Below, piece after piece: positions 38,225 to 46,122 of a stretch of DNA of 46,122 bases. Location: assembly GCA_013426815.1 (NCBI GenBank), contig JACDZH010000005.1:1-46122 (forward strand), given 5' to 3'. The stretch is from Paludibacter sp. (GTDB taxonomy: Bacteria; Bacteroidota; Bacteroidia; Bacteroidales; Paludibacteraceae). The position numbers and the translations under genes are program-made. Numbering within the stretch: position 1 is the first letter of the stretch; each line of letters opens with the position of its first letter. A model generated the notes under the pieces. It did no database searches. It had not been told where the DNA came from and saw only the letters and a program-made list of their open reading frames with translations.

Positions 38225-39460
38225 ATGAAAAAAACCATTGCTTTCAATCCACTGTCGATGCCAACCTATGTGATGGCAAAACCTATAGGTTCAAGTTGTA
38301 ATTTGAATTGTTCATATTGTTATTATTTAGAAAAGGAAAAACTTTACGAAAATCGTAAAAGTCTTCAAATGAGCAATGAAACACTCGAAAAATATATCGA
38401 AAGTTATATTCAGGCGCAACCCGTTCCCGAGGTTTTGTTTACATGGCACGGTGGTGAAACATTGCTGCGCGACATATCTTTTTACCGCAAAGTTTTGACC
38501 TACCAGCGAAAATACGGACGCGGTAGAAAAATTGATAACTCATTGCAAACCAATGGAATTTTACTTAACGACGAATGGTGTAAGTTTTTTAAAGATAATA
38601 ACTATTTAATTGGAATATCAATTGATGGTCCCGAGCATTGCCACGATATTTATCGCAAAAATAAAGGAGGAAAAGGAACTTTTCGGCAAGTTATGCAGGG
38701 GATTGAATTGCTTAAAAAACATGAAGTTGAGTTTAATACGCTTTCAGTTATTAATAATTATAATGTTGATTTTCCAGTTGAAATTTATAATTTTTTTAAG
38801 GAAATTGGTAGCAAATATATGCAGTTTTCGCCTATTGTTGAGCAAATGTCCTCAACTCGCCCCGATGGTTTGAATTTGCTACCTCCCCAAGGACGGGAAG
38901 ATGCAATTTTAGCTCCATGGACTGTTGATGCTGAGAAATTTGGACAGTTTTATATCAGCATTTTCGACGAATGGATAAAGAATGATGTAGGTAAATATTT
39001 TATCCAACTTTTCGATTCCACACTAGCAGGCTCAGTAGGTCAAATGCCCGGTGTTTGCATATTTGGAGAAACTTGCGGACATGCTACTGTCATGGAATTT
39101 AATGGCGATGTTTATGCCTGTGACCATTATGTTTTCCCCGAATATAAAATCGGAAATATTAAAACACACACTATTTACGAGATGGTTTTCTCGCAGAAAC
39201 AGTTGCGCTTTGGAGCAGACAAACGCGATTTATTACCTACACAATGCCGACAATGTGCTTTTTTGAAAATGTGTAATGGCGAATGTCCAAAAAATAGAAT
39301 TATTTCAACTTCTACAGGCGAATTTGGTTTAAATTATTTATGCCAAGGATATTATGCTTATTTTAAACACACTAAGCCATATATGGAATTTATGGCTAAT
39401 GAATTGTTTTTCAAACGTTCACCAGCGAATGTTATGGATTGGGCAAAAAGTCGGAAATGA
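38225..39460 (+). CDS. Anaerobic sulfatase-maturating enzyme-like radical SAM/SPASM protein
   Basis: AKPIGSSCNLNCSYCYYLEKEKLY (CxxxCxxC), FTWHGGETLL, SPASM cysteines CGHATVMEFNGDVYACDHYVFPEYKIGNI..CRQCAFLKMCNGECPKNR. Confidence 0.92.
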   Translation: MKKTIAFNPLSMPTYVMAKPIGSSCNLNCSYCYYLEKEKLYENRKSLQMSNETLEKYIESYIQAQPVPEVLFTWHGGETLLRDISFYRKVLTYQRKYGRGRKIDNSLQTNGILLNDEWCKFFKDNNYLIGISIDGPEHCHDIYRKNKGGKGTFRQVMQGIELLKKHEVEFNTLSVINNYNVDFPVEIYNFFKEIGSKYMQFSPIVEQMSSTRPDGLNLLPPQGREDAILAPWTVDAEKFGQFYISIFDEWIKNDVGKYFIQLFDSTLAGSVGQMPGVCIFGETCGHATVMEFNGDVYACDHYVFPEYKIGNIKTHTIYEMVFSQKQLRFGADKRDLLPTQCRQCAFLKMCNGECPKNRIISTSTGEFGLNYLCQGYYAYFKHTKPYMEFMANELFFKRSPANVMDWAKSRK

Positions 39461-39526
39461 TAAAATTGATGGTTGTCAAACTCCTAATTATTATCAAATA
39501 CAAAACAAAAATCTGACAACTGTCAA

Positions 39527-40543
39527 CTATTCCGTACAATTTTTACACATTTCAAATTGCTTTCGGTTTTGCAGGATTTTTCCTCTGAAATCGGAAGCTT
39601 TTTTGTTATGCCAATTATTTAAGAATGAGATGTTTTGAATACTTCCAAATGAATATTCAGAATTTTTATCAAAACAACAGGGTAAAATCTCACCTTTTGT
39701 ATTAACAACAGCTCCACTCCAGAGCCGCCAGCAATGATTTGGTTGACTGCCTTTTATTCGGTATTTTCCATCCTTTCCAATTTTATATCGTGTGTATTTA
39801 ATCTTAGTTGGTAATAAATCGTTTCCATTCTTAAAGTCAGAAAGTTGTGCAGTCTTGAATGTTAATCGGTCAACATTCAGCTTTTTTGCTAATAGTTTCA
39901 TTTCCTTCATCTGGTGTTCGTTGGTTTTGAGTACCAAAAACTGAATAACTATCATTGGTGTAACCGATTTCAGTGTTTTTTTCAATGCCACAATTCGTTC
40001 AATTCCTTCTATTGTTTTTGATAATTTTCCACCTTTTCTGTAAGTTTCATAAACATCCTGAGTGCTTCCATCTACCGATATTATGAGCTTATCAAGACCC
40101 GAAAGTACAATTTCCTTTGCTGTTTTATCAGTTAACATTTGTCCATTTGTCGATGTTGTTGTATAAAGTCGGGCTAAATGAGCATAATGTATCATTTTAT
40201 TTAAATCATTATGAAGAAACGGTTCACCCTGAAAATAAAAGATAACATGTAACAATTTCGATTTCAATTCATCAATCAAACTGACATACAAAGACATATC
40301 TAATTCAGTTTTTTCGAATGTTGAAAATTGTTTATTTCCAACCGTACATTCTGGGCAATGTAGGTTACAATAATTAGCCGGTTCTATTGATATAAAATAA
40401 GGTAAGTGATTTTTTGATTTTTGTAATTTGGCAAATGAAAATATATAGGATAGAATTATACTATTAAAATTTAATATTCGCCCTATTGATAAATAACCAG
40501 AAAATATGCAGAACCGATTTAGCTTTTGTAAAAATTGATGCAT
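39527..40543 (-). CDS. Radical SAM/SPASM domain-containing protein
   Basis: ISIEPANYCNLHCPECTVG (CxxxCxxC), FQGEPFLH, C-terminal CWRLWSGAVVNTKGEILPCCFDKNSEYSFG..CKNCTE. Confidence 0.88.
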   Translation of the reverse strand: MHQFLQKLNRFCIFSGYLSIGRILNFNSIILSYIFSFAKLQKSKNHLPYFISIEPANYCNLHCPECTVGNKQFSTFEKTELDMSLYVSLIDELKSKLLHVIFYFQGEPFLHNDLNKMIHYAHLARLYTTTSTNGQMLTDKTAKEIVLSGLDKLIISVDGSTQDVYETYRKGGKLSKTIEGIERIVALKKTLKSVTPMIVIQFLVLKTNEHQMKEMKLLAKKLNVDRLTFKTAQLSDFKNGNDLLPTKIKYTRYKIGKDGKYRIKGSQPNHCWRLWSGAVVNTKGEILPCCFDKNSEYSFGSIQNISFLNNWHNKKASDFRGKILQNRKQFEMCKNCTE

Positions 40544-40675
40544 GAAAATTGTTCAAAGATGAATAATAAGATTGTAGTGGGTTAAAATCAAAATTAAAAT
40601 ATCTTTTTCTTAATATTTTTTGAGAAAAAATGAAGAAATTATTTGCAAAGTAAGGAAAAATTCAATGAAAGATTG

Positions 40676-40683
40676 TACATTTG
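40676..40683 (+). promoter_or_regulatory. Bacteroidota-type -7 element (TACATTTG)
   Basis: tacatttg about 55 nt upstream of the 40738 ATG. Confidence 0.5.
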
Positions 40684-40737
40684 TAGCCGAAATGTATAAA
40701 AATTGAAATTTAATCATTTATAACAAAACACAAATTT

Positions 40738-42441
40738 ATGAGAAAGCAAATTTTTTTCGCGATTTCGATGGTGCTTGCATTAGTTTTCAGCTCTTGTATT
40801 AAAGATTTAACAGCTTTAGATCCAAGCTTATTTAAATGTAATCCTAATCCACTTGAGGTAAAGGCTGGTAAGGTTGAAGCCACCATTACTGGAACTTTTC
40901 CGGTTAAGTATTTCGACAAAAAAGCAAGTGTAACAGTAACTCCGGTATTAAAATTTGCTGGTCAGGAAGTGAAAGGAACAGCAGTTAATTTTCAGGGAGA
41001 AAAAGTAATTGGAAATGATCAGTCGATTTCATTTCAGGCAGGTGGTACTTATACGATTAAGACTTCCTTTAATTATGTTCCAGAAATGGCAGTTTCGGAA
41101 TTATACCTTGATTTTAATGTTGTAACTAAAAATAAAACCTATGCACTTCCAAGTGTGAAGGTGGCTGATGGTGTTATTGCTACCTCTCAGTTGGTTTCGA
41201 TCAATCCAAAAGAAATGTCTCCCATTATAATAAATGATAAATTTCAACGTGTTATTCAAGAAATGCAGGAAGCGGATATTTTATTTTTAATTCAGAAATC
41301 TGAATTACGTAAAACAGAAGCAAAATCTGCTGACGTTGTATCATTGACCAATAAAATTAAAGAAATTACTGATTCGCAAAACCAAAAAGTTGCAAATTTT
41401 GAGATTTCTGGATATGCATCACCCGATGGTGGTATAGAACTTAATACAAATTTGGCTGAAAAACGCGAAAAAGTAACTACAGATTTCTTAAATAAGGAGT
41501 TGAAGAAACTCAAAACAAGTGTCACAATGGATGCAAAATTCACTGCCGAGGACTGGGAAGGTTTTCAAGCTTTGATGGAAAAATCAAATATACAAGACAA
41601 ACAGGTTATAATACGTGTTTTATCAATGTACACCGATCCAGAACAACGCGAGCGTGAAATTAAAAATCTTTCGGTTGCATTTAAAAGTATAGCCGAAGAA
41701 ATACTACCTCAATTGCGTCGTTCACGTCTGAAGTTAACCATTGATATAATTGGAAAATCAGATACAGAATTGTTAGAAGCAGCCAAACAAGATACTATTA
41801 AACTTTCAGTAGAAGAATTGCTTTTTGCAGGAACATTGACCAAAGATTTGAATGAAAAGGCAGCTATTTACCAAAAAGTGACTCAACTCTATCCAGCTGA
41901 TGTTAGAGGATACAATAACCTTGGTATGGTAAAATACCAACAAGGAAATTTGGATGATGCCTCACGCTATTTTGCCAAAGCACTCGAAATTGAACCTAAA
42001 TCTGCCGATATAAATTTCAATTCAGCTATCACTTCATTAGCAAAAGGTGATTTATCGCAAGCTGAATTGTCATTTGGAAAGGCAGCTGGAACTACAGGAA
42101 ATGTTGGTCATGGTTTAGGTACAATTTATGTAATAAAAGGGGACTATAATAAAGCAAAAACATATTTTGGTGCAACTTCTTCAAACAATGCAGCCTTGCT
42201 ACAAATTTTGAATGCTGATTATAGTGGAGCCCGTAAAACATTATCTACTGTTGCAAAACCTGATGGAATGTCTTCATATTTGGGTGCTGTAGTTGGAGCT
42301 CGAACAAACGACCGCGAAGCTGTTTACAGTAACATGAAAGATGCCGTGAAACAAGATCGTTCGTTTGCACAAAAAGCTACAAAGGATATAGAATTCTCAA
42401 AATTTGCAACTGATCCGGCTTTTACCGATATTATCAAATAA
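40738..42441 (+). CDS. TPR-containing lipoprotein with OmpA-like region
   Basis: Lipobox VFSSCIKDL; OmpA-like EISGYASPDGGIELNTNLAEKREKVTTDFL; TPR units YNNLGMVKYQQGNLDDASRYFAKALEIEPKSADINFN. Confidence 0.82.
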   Translation: MRKQIFFAISMVLALVFSSCIKDLTALDPSLFKCNPNPLEVKAGKVEATITGTFPVKYFDKKASVTVTPVLKFAGQEVKGTAVNFQGEKVIGNDQSISFQAGGTYTIKTSFNYVPEMAVSELYLDFNVVTKNKTYALPSVKVADGVIATSQLVSINPKEMSPIIINDKFQRVIQEMQEADILFLIQKSELRKTEAKSADVVSLTNKIKEITDSQNQKVANFEISGYASPDGGIELNTNLAEKREKVTTDFLNKELKKLKTSVTMDAKFTAEDWEGFQALMEKSNIQDKQVIIRVLSMYTDPEQREREIKNLSVAFKSIAEEILPQLRRSRLKLTIDIIGKSDTELLEAAKQDTIKLSVEELLFAGTLTKDLNEKAAIYQKVTQLYPADVRGYNNLGMVKYQQGNLDDASRYFAKALEIEPKSADINFNSAITSLAKGDLSQAELSFGKAAGTTGNVGHGLGTIYVIKGDYNKAKTYFGATSSNNAALLQILNADYSGARKTLSTVAKPDGMSSYLGAVVGARTNDREAVYSNMKDAVKQDRSFAQKATKDIEFSKFATDPAFTDIIK

Positions 42442-42462
42442 ATAATTTAAGATTTTATATTG

Positions 42463-42494
42463 AAATCCGGTGCAACTCATGCATCGGATTTTTT
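42463..42494 (+). terminator. Rho-independent terminator
   Basis: aaatccggtgca - actca - tgcatcggattt followed by a T-run. Confidence 0.8.
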
Positions 42495-42637
42495 ATGTAA
42501 ATAGCCTACTATAGTATTTTTACAACATTATTATTGCCATTATCAATATGTTTATCACAATTTTGATATTTAAGAGTTTTAATGTACATTATCATTCTTT
42601 CTGAATAACAATATTTTCATTTTCGGGCTTTTAACAG

Positions 42638-42645
42638 TATCTTTG
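42638..42645 (+). promoter_or_regulatory. Bacteroidota-type -7 element (TATCTTTG)
   Basis: tatctttgc upstream of rsfS-ftsH. Confidence 0.55.
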
Positions 42646-42680
42646 CAATAAATTTAAATTTAAATAATTTGGTCTCTAAA

Positions 42681-43040
42681 ATGAAGGAAAACGAACAAAT
42701 TGTAGAAAAGATTGTTGAAGGAATACAGGAACGTAAAGGAAAAAGAATTGTAATAGTTAACTTAAATAAATTGAAAGATGCACCTTGTAGCTATTTTGTA
42801 ATCTGTGAAGGAGATTCAAATATACATGTAAATGCCATAGCCTTATCGATTAAAGATTGGGTTAGCGAGCAAATTAAAGTAAAACCCTATGCTAATGATG
42901 GTTTCGAAAACAAAGAATGGATAGCTATGGATTATGGGCAAATAATCGTACATGTATTTCAGCGTCCATATAGAGCATTTTATAACTTAGAACATTTGTG
43001 GGCAGATGCCGAATTGACAAAATTGGCAGATGTTCTTTGA
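42681..43040 (+). CDS. rsfS: Ribosome silencing factor
   Basis: IVIVNLNKLKDAPCSYFVICEGDSNIHVNAIALSIKDWV, WIAMDYGQIIVHVFQRPYRAFYNLEHLWADAE. Confidence 0.95.
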   Translation: MKENEQIVEKIVEGIQERKGKRIVIVNLNKLKDAPCSYFVICEGDSNIHVNAIALSIKDWVSEQIKVKPYANDGFENKEWIAMDYGQIIVHVFQRPYRAFYNLEHLWADAELTKLADVL

Positions 43041-43130
43041 GAATAAGATAAGTAGTAAAATTTCAAATGACTATTTGTCTTTTGCATTGTGATTTCAAAC
43101 ATTAAAAAGATAATAATTACGAATAAAATA

Positions 43131-45299
43131 ATGGAAAATAAAAAACCAAACCAAAAAACAATCAAACCTACCGGTAAGATACCAAAATTTAATGTTTCAT
43201 GGATATATGGAATTATTATTTTAGTACTTCTGGGTTCCTATTTTTTTAACGAGAATGTACAAACAAAGGAAGTGCCCTTCACTACTTTCAAAGATTACGT
43301 CAAACTTGGTATGATAGAAAAGGTGGATGTTTATACTTCGAAGAGTTTACTAGAAGCAAAATTAATCAATTATACTTCAGTACAGAATGATTCTCTAATC
43401 TTAAGGAAAATTTTTGGTGGCAATTATAAGTTATTGTTAACCAACGCTAAGTTGTTGCAGGATTCATTGGTTAGAAAAGATTCGCTGGTGCTAAAAAATG
43501 TATATGGTGCTAAATATAAAATGTATGCTAAAGATAGAATGATCACTGTCAGTGTTCCTTCCGAAGAATTTTCGAGATTTATTTTGTCGGCGGAAGATAA
43601 GTTTGGGTTCAAAGGTAGTGTGGAATATAAAGAGGGTAGGAATTACATGGATGTTTTTCTTTTTAGTGTTTTGCCGTTCTTATTGCTAATTTTGTTTTTA
43701 GTATTTATGAACCGCCGAATGTCAGGAATGGGGGGTGGTACAGGCGGAGGGGGTATTTTCAATGTTGGAAAATCAAAAGCCCAATTGTTTGATAAAGGAG
43801 ACACAGCAAATAAGATTACCTTTAAAGATGTGGCCGGTTTAGCCGAAGCAAAACAAGAAATTGAAGAAATAGTGGCTTTTCTTAAAAATCCTTCAAAATA
43901 TACCGAATTAGGTGGTAAAATTCCTAAAGGTGCCTTGCTGGTTGGACCTCCTGGTACTGGTAAGACATTATTGGCAAAAGCAGTTGCAGGTGAGGCTGAT
44001 GTGCCATTTTTCTCTATGTCTGGTTCAGATTTTGTCGAAATGTTTGTTGGAGTTGGTGCTTCGCGTGTACGTGATTTGTTTCGCCAAGCCAAAGAAAAAG
44101 CACCTTGTATCATTTTTATCGATGAAATAGATGCTGTGGGACGTGCACGTGGTAAAAATGCAAACATGGGAAGTAATGATGAACGTGAAAATACCCTGAA
44201 CCAATTATTAACCGAAATGGATGGCTTTGGTACCAACAGTGGTGTAATTATTTTAGCTGCCACCAACCGAGCCGATATATTAGATAAAGCATTACTTCGT
44301 GCAGGAAGGTTTGATCGTCAGATTCATGTCGATTTACCGGACGTTCATGAACGCAAGCAAATTTTCAATGTTCACCTTCGCCCTATTAAAATCAACGAAA
44401 CAGTTGATGTTAATTTCCTGGCGCGTCAAACTCCCGGTTTCTCCGGTGCCGATATTGCCAATGTTTGTAATGAAGCTGCCTTGATTGCAGCTCGTAAAAA
44501 TAAATCATTTGTTGATAAACAAGACTTTTTGGATGCCGTAGATCGTATTGTTGGTGGTTTAGAGAAAAAAACAAAAATCACTACAATTGCCGAAAAAAAA
44601 TCTATTGCTTATCACGAAGCCGGACATGCTACTATCAGTTGGATGTTAGAACATGCAAATCCACTTGTAAAAGTGACAATTGTACCTCGTGGTGAAGCCT
44701 TAGGTGCAGCATGGTACCTGCCCGAAGAACGGCAATTAACTAATCGAGAACATATGTTAGACGAAATGTGCTCCACTTTAGGTGGGCGTGCAGCCGAAGA
44801 AGTATTTTTACATCAAATGTCGACAGGTGCCATCAACGATTTAGAACGTGTTACAAAGCGAGCCTATGCAATGGTAGCATATTTTGGAATGAGCGAAAAA
44901 CTTGCCAATATGAGTTATTACGATTCTTCGGGAAACTCCGATTATGGTTTTACAAAGCCATATAGCGAAAAAACGGCTGAGCTGATTGATTCGGAAGCCA
45001 AGAAAATTGTAGCTATTGAATATGATCATGCAAAAAAAATATTGAAAGAGAATGCAGATGGTCATAATAGACTAGCCGAATTATTAATCGAAAAGGAAGT
45101 AATTTTCGCCGAAGATTTAGAAAGAATATTTGGAAAACGTCCATGGACATCACGGAATGATGAATTAATGGCTCAAAATGGTGATTTGGATGAATTACCT
45201 GAAGCAACTGTTGAAACAACCGAAACTCCTGAAATACCCGTAACTTCTGATGTGACTAAAAAAACTTCTGTTGTTAAGGCAAAAAAAGATGCCAAGTAA
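43131..45299 (+). CDS. ftsH: ATP-dependent zinc metalloprotease FtsH
   Basis: [49 protein letters not shown]-like ATNRADILDKALLRAGRFDRQ, HEAGH zinc motif. Confidence 0.97.
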   Translation: MENKKPNQKTIKPTGKIPKFNVSWIYGIIILVLLGSYFFNENVQTKEVPFTTFKDYVKLGMIEKVDVYTSKSLLEAKLINYTSVQNDSLILRKIFGGNYKLLLTNAKLLQDSLVRKDSLVLKNVYGAKYKMYAKDRMITVSVPSEEFSRFILSAEDKFGFKGSVEYKEGRNYMDVFLFSVLPFLLLILFLVFMNRRMSGMGGGTGGGGIFNVGKSKAQLFDKGDTANKITFKDVAGLAEAKQEIEEIVAFLKNPSKYTELGGKIPKGALLVGPPGTGKTLLAKAVAGEADVPFFSMSGSDFVEMFVGVGASRVRDLFRQAKEKAPCIIFIDEIDAVGRARGKNANMGSNDERENTLNQLLTEMDGFGTNSGVIILAATNRADILDKALLRAGRFDRQIHVDLPDVHERKQIFNVHLRPIKINETVDVNFLARQTPGFSGADIANVCNEAALIAARKNKSFVDKQDFLDAVDRIVGGLEKKTKITTIAEKKSIAYHEAGHATISWMLEHANPLVKVTIVPRGEALGAAWYLPEERQLTNREHMLDEMCSTLGGRAAEEVFLHQMSTGAINDLERVTKRAYAMVAYFGMSEKLANMSYYDSSGNSDYGFTKPYSEKTAELIDSEAKKIVAIEYDHAKKILKENADGHNRLAELLIEKEVIFAEDLERIFGKRPWTSRNDELMAQNGDLDELPEATVETTETPEIPVTSDVTKKTSVVKAKKDAK

Positions 45300-45924
45300 C
45301 TCACGTCAGGATATATTGAAAAGTATAGCAGCCGCCGAAAAAGGGCGGCTTACTTTTGATATGACTTCAACACTAGATACAGATGCAATTTACAAGCCAA
45401 TTTTACCTGATATTTTGACGTGTTTTAAAAATGAATTAGAAACCATTAGTGGACAATGTGTTCTTTGTGACAACAAAACAGATTTATACGCAAAACTTAA
45501 AAAATTCGTTCTCCAACAAAACTTTCCATACGTCTTTTGTCGTGATAATTATATAATTAAACAGCTTGAAATACACAATATTTCTTGTTCGAATACGGAA
45601 TTTAATTTTGAAGAAATGCAGGTTGGTATTACAGGCTGTGAATTACTGGTGGCGCGTACCGGAAGTGTATTAGTTTCGTCGGCTTCAACTTCCGGAAGAC
45701 AAATGATCGTATTTCCTCCAATTCACATTGTAATAGCACATGTATCTCAACTTGTTGAATATCTCGAAGATGCATATTTAGCAATACAGAAAAAGTACGG
45801 AGATGATTTACCTTCTACAATTTCAACTATAACAGGTCCAAGCCGAACAGCCGATATTGAAAAAACGTTAGTTCTAGGTGCCCATGGTCCAAAAGAATTT
45901 ATTGTTTTTCTCTCCAAAATCTAA
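45289..45924 (+). CDS. LUD domain (LutC/YkgG family) protein
   Basis: VGITGCELLVARTGSVLVSSASTSGRQMIVFPPIHIVIAHVSQLV, STISTITGPSRTADIEKTLVLGAHGPKEFIVFL; overlaps the ftsH 3' end by 11 nt. Confidence 0.9.
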   Translation: MPSNSRQDILKSIAAAEKGRLTFDMTSTLDTDAIYKPILPDILTCFKNELETISGQCVLCDNKTDLYAKLKKFVLQQNFPYVFCRDNYIIKQLEIHNISCSNTEFNFEEMQVGITGCELLVARTGSVLVSSASTSGRQMIVFPPIHIVIAHVSQLVEYLEDAYLAIQKKYGDDLPSTISTITGPSRTADIEKTLVLGAHGPKEFIVFLSKI

Positions 45925-45932
45925 AGTTTTAC

Positions 45933-45940
45933 TATCTTTG
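45933..45940 (+). promoter_or_regulatory. Bacteroidota-type -7 element (TATCTTTG)
   Basis: tatctttgtag immediately after the LUD gene. Confidence 0.4.
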
Positions 45941-46107
45941 TAGCTTATAACCAATAATCTTGATAGCAAAACATTTTAATGTTAATTATTCAGATTTTTT
46001 TTTATATATAAGACACTTTTTTTCAATCCTGCTTTCTCACAATCTGGACACGAAATCGAATTTTTATTACTATAATAAACGACATATATAATTACGCATA
46101 TAATTTG

Positions 46108-46115
46108 TATCTTTG
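46108..46115 (+). promoter_or_regulatory. Bacteroidota-type -7 element (TATCTTTG) at the right edge
   Basis: tatctttgcaaac; downstream gene is outside the window. Confidence 0.5.
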
Positions 46116-46122
46116 CAAACAA

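Noticed and set aside
43643-44266. 207-aa ORF antisense to ftsH
   Set aside because: Shadow ORF of the highly conserved FtsH coding frame; low-complexity Ser/Pro/Lys composition and no domain.

Overview
This 46 kb, AT-rich window looks like the core chromosome of a Bacteroidota (Bacteroidales-like) bacterium. The taxonomic call rests on family content and on recurrent TAnnTTTG promoter motifs. Most of it is housekeeping: Dus, rocD with two guanidino-modifying-enzyme-family hydrolases, tag, a DUF3078 protein, rmuC, yraN, an inositol monophosphatase, a TonB receptor, a DUF6242 protein, xth, an MlaE/MlaF-like pair, rplS, typA, tig-clpP-clpX, recQ, DUF4492-cydA-cydB, a phosphoesterase, an M23 peptidase, dxr, rseP, an ArsC-like protein, two radical SAM/SPASM proteins, an OmpA/TPR-like lipoprotein, rsfS, ftsH and a LUD protein. 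I found no CRISPR array, rRNA, tRNA, prophage or intact transposase, and no clear new multigene system. The observations most worth a second look are: (i) a strong terminator-like hairpin overlapping the stop of a small ORF and ending about 18 nt before the TonB receptor start, suggesting possible attenuation; (ii) three decayed genes (POT peptide transporter, PorT-type beta-barrel protein, YD-repeat-like protein) among otherwise intact genes; (iii) a cluster of short 3-5 nt-loop palindromes at about 9.95-10.18 kb that looks REP-like; (iv) an inverted C/G-rich repeat pair between tig and clpP; (v) a compact apparent arginine-to-P5C gene cluster; (vi) an internal repeat in the FtsH N-terminal domain. 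All calls come from reading the sequence; no searches were run.
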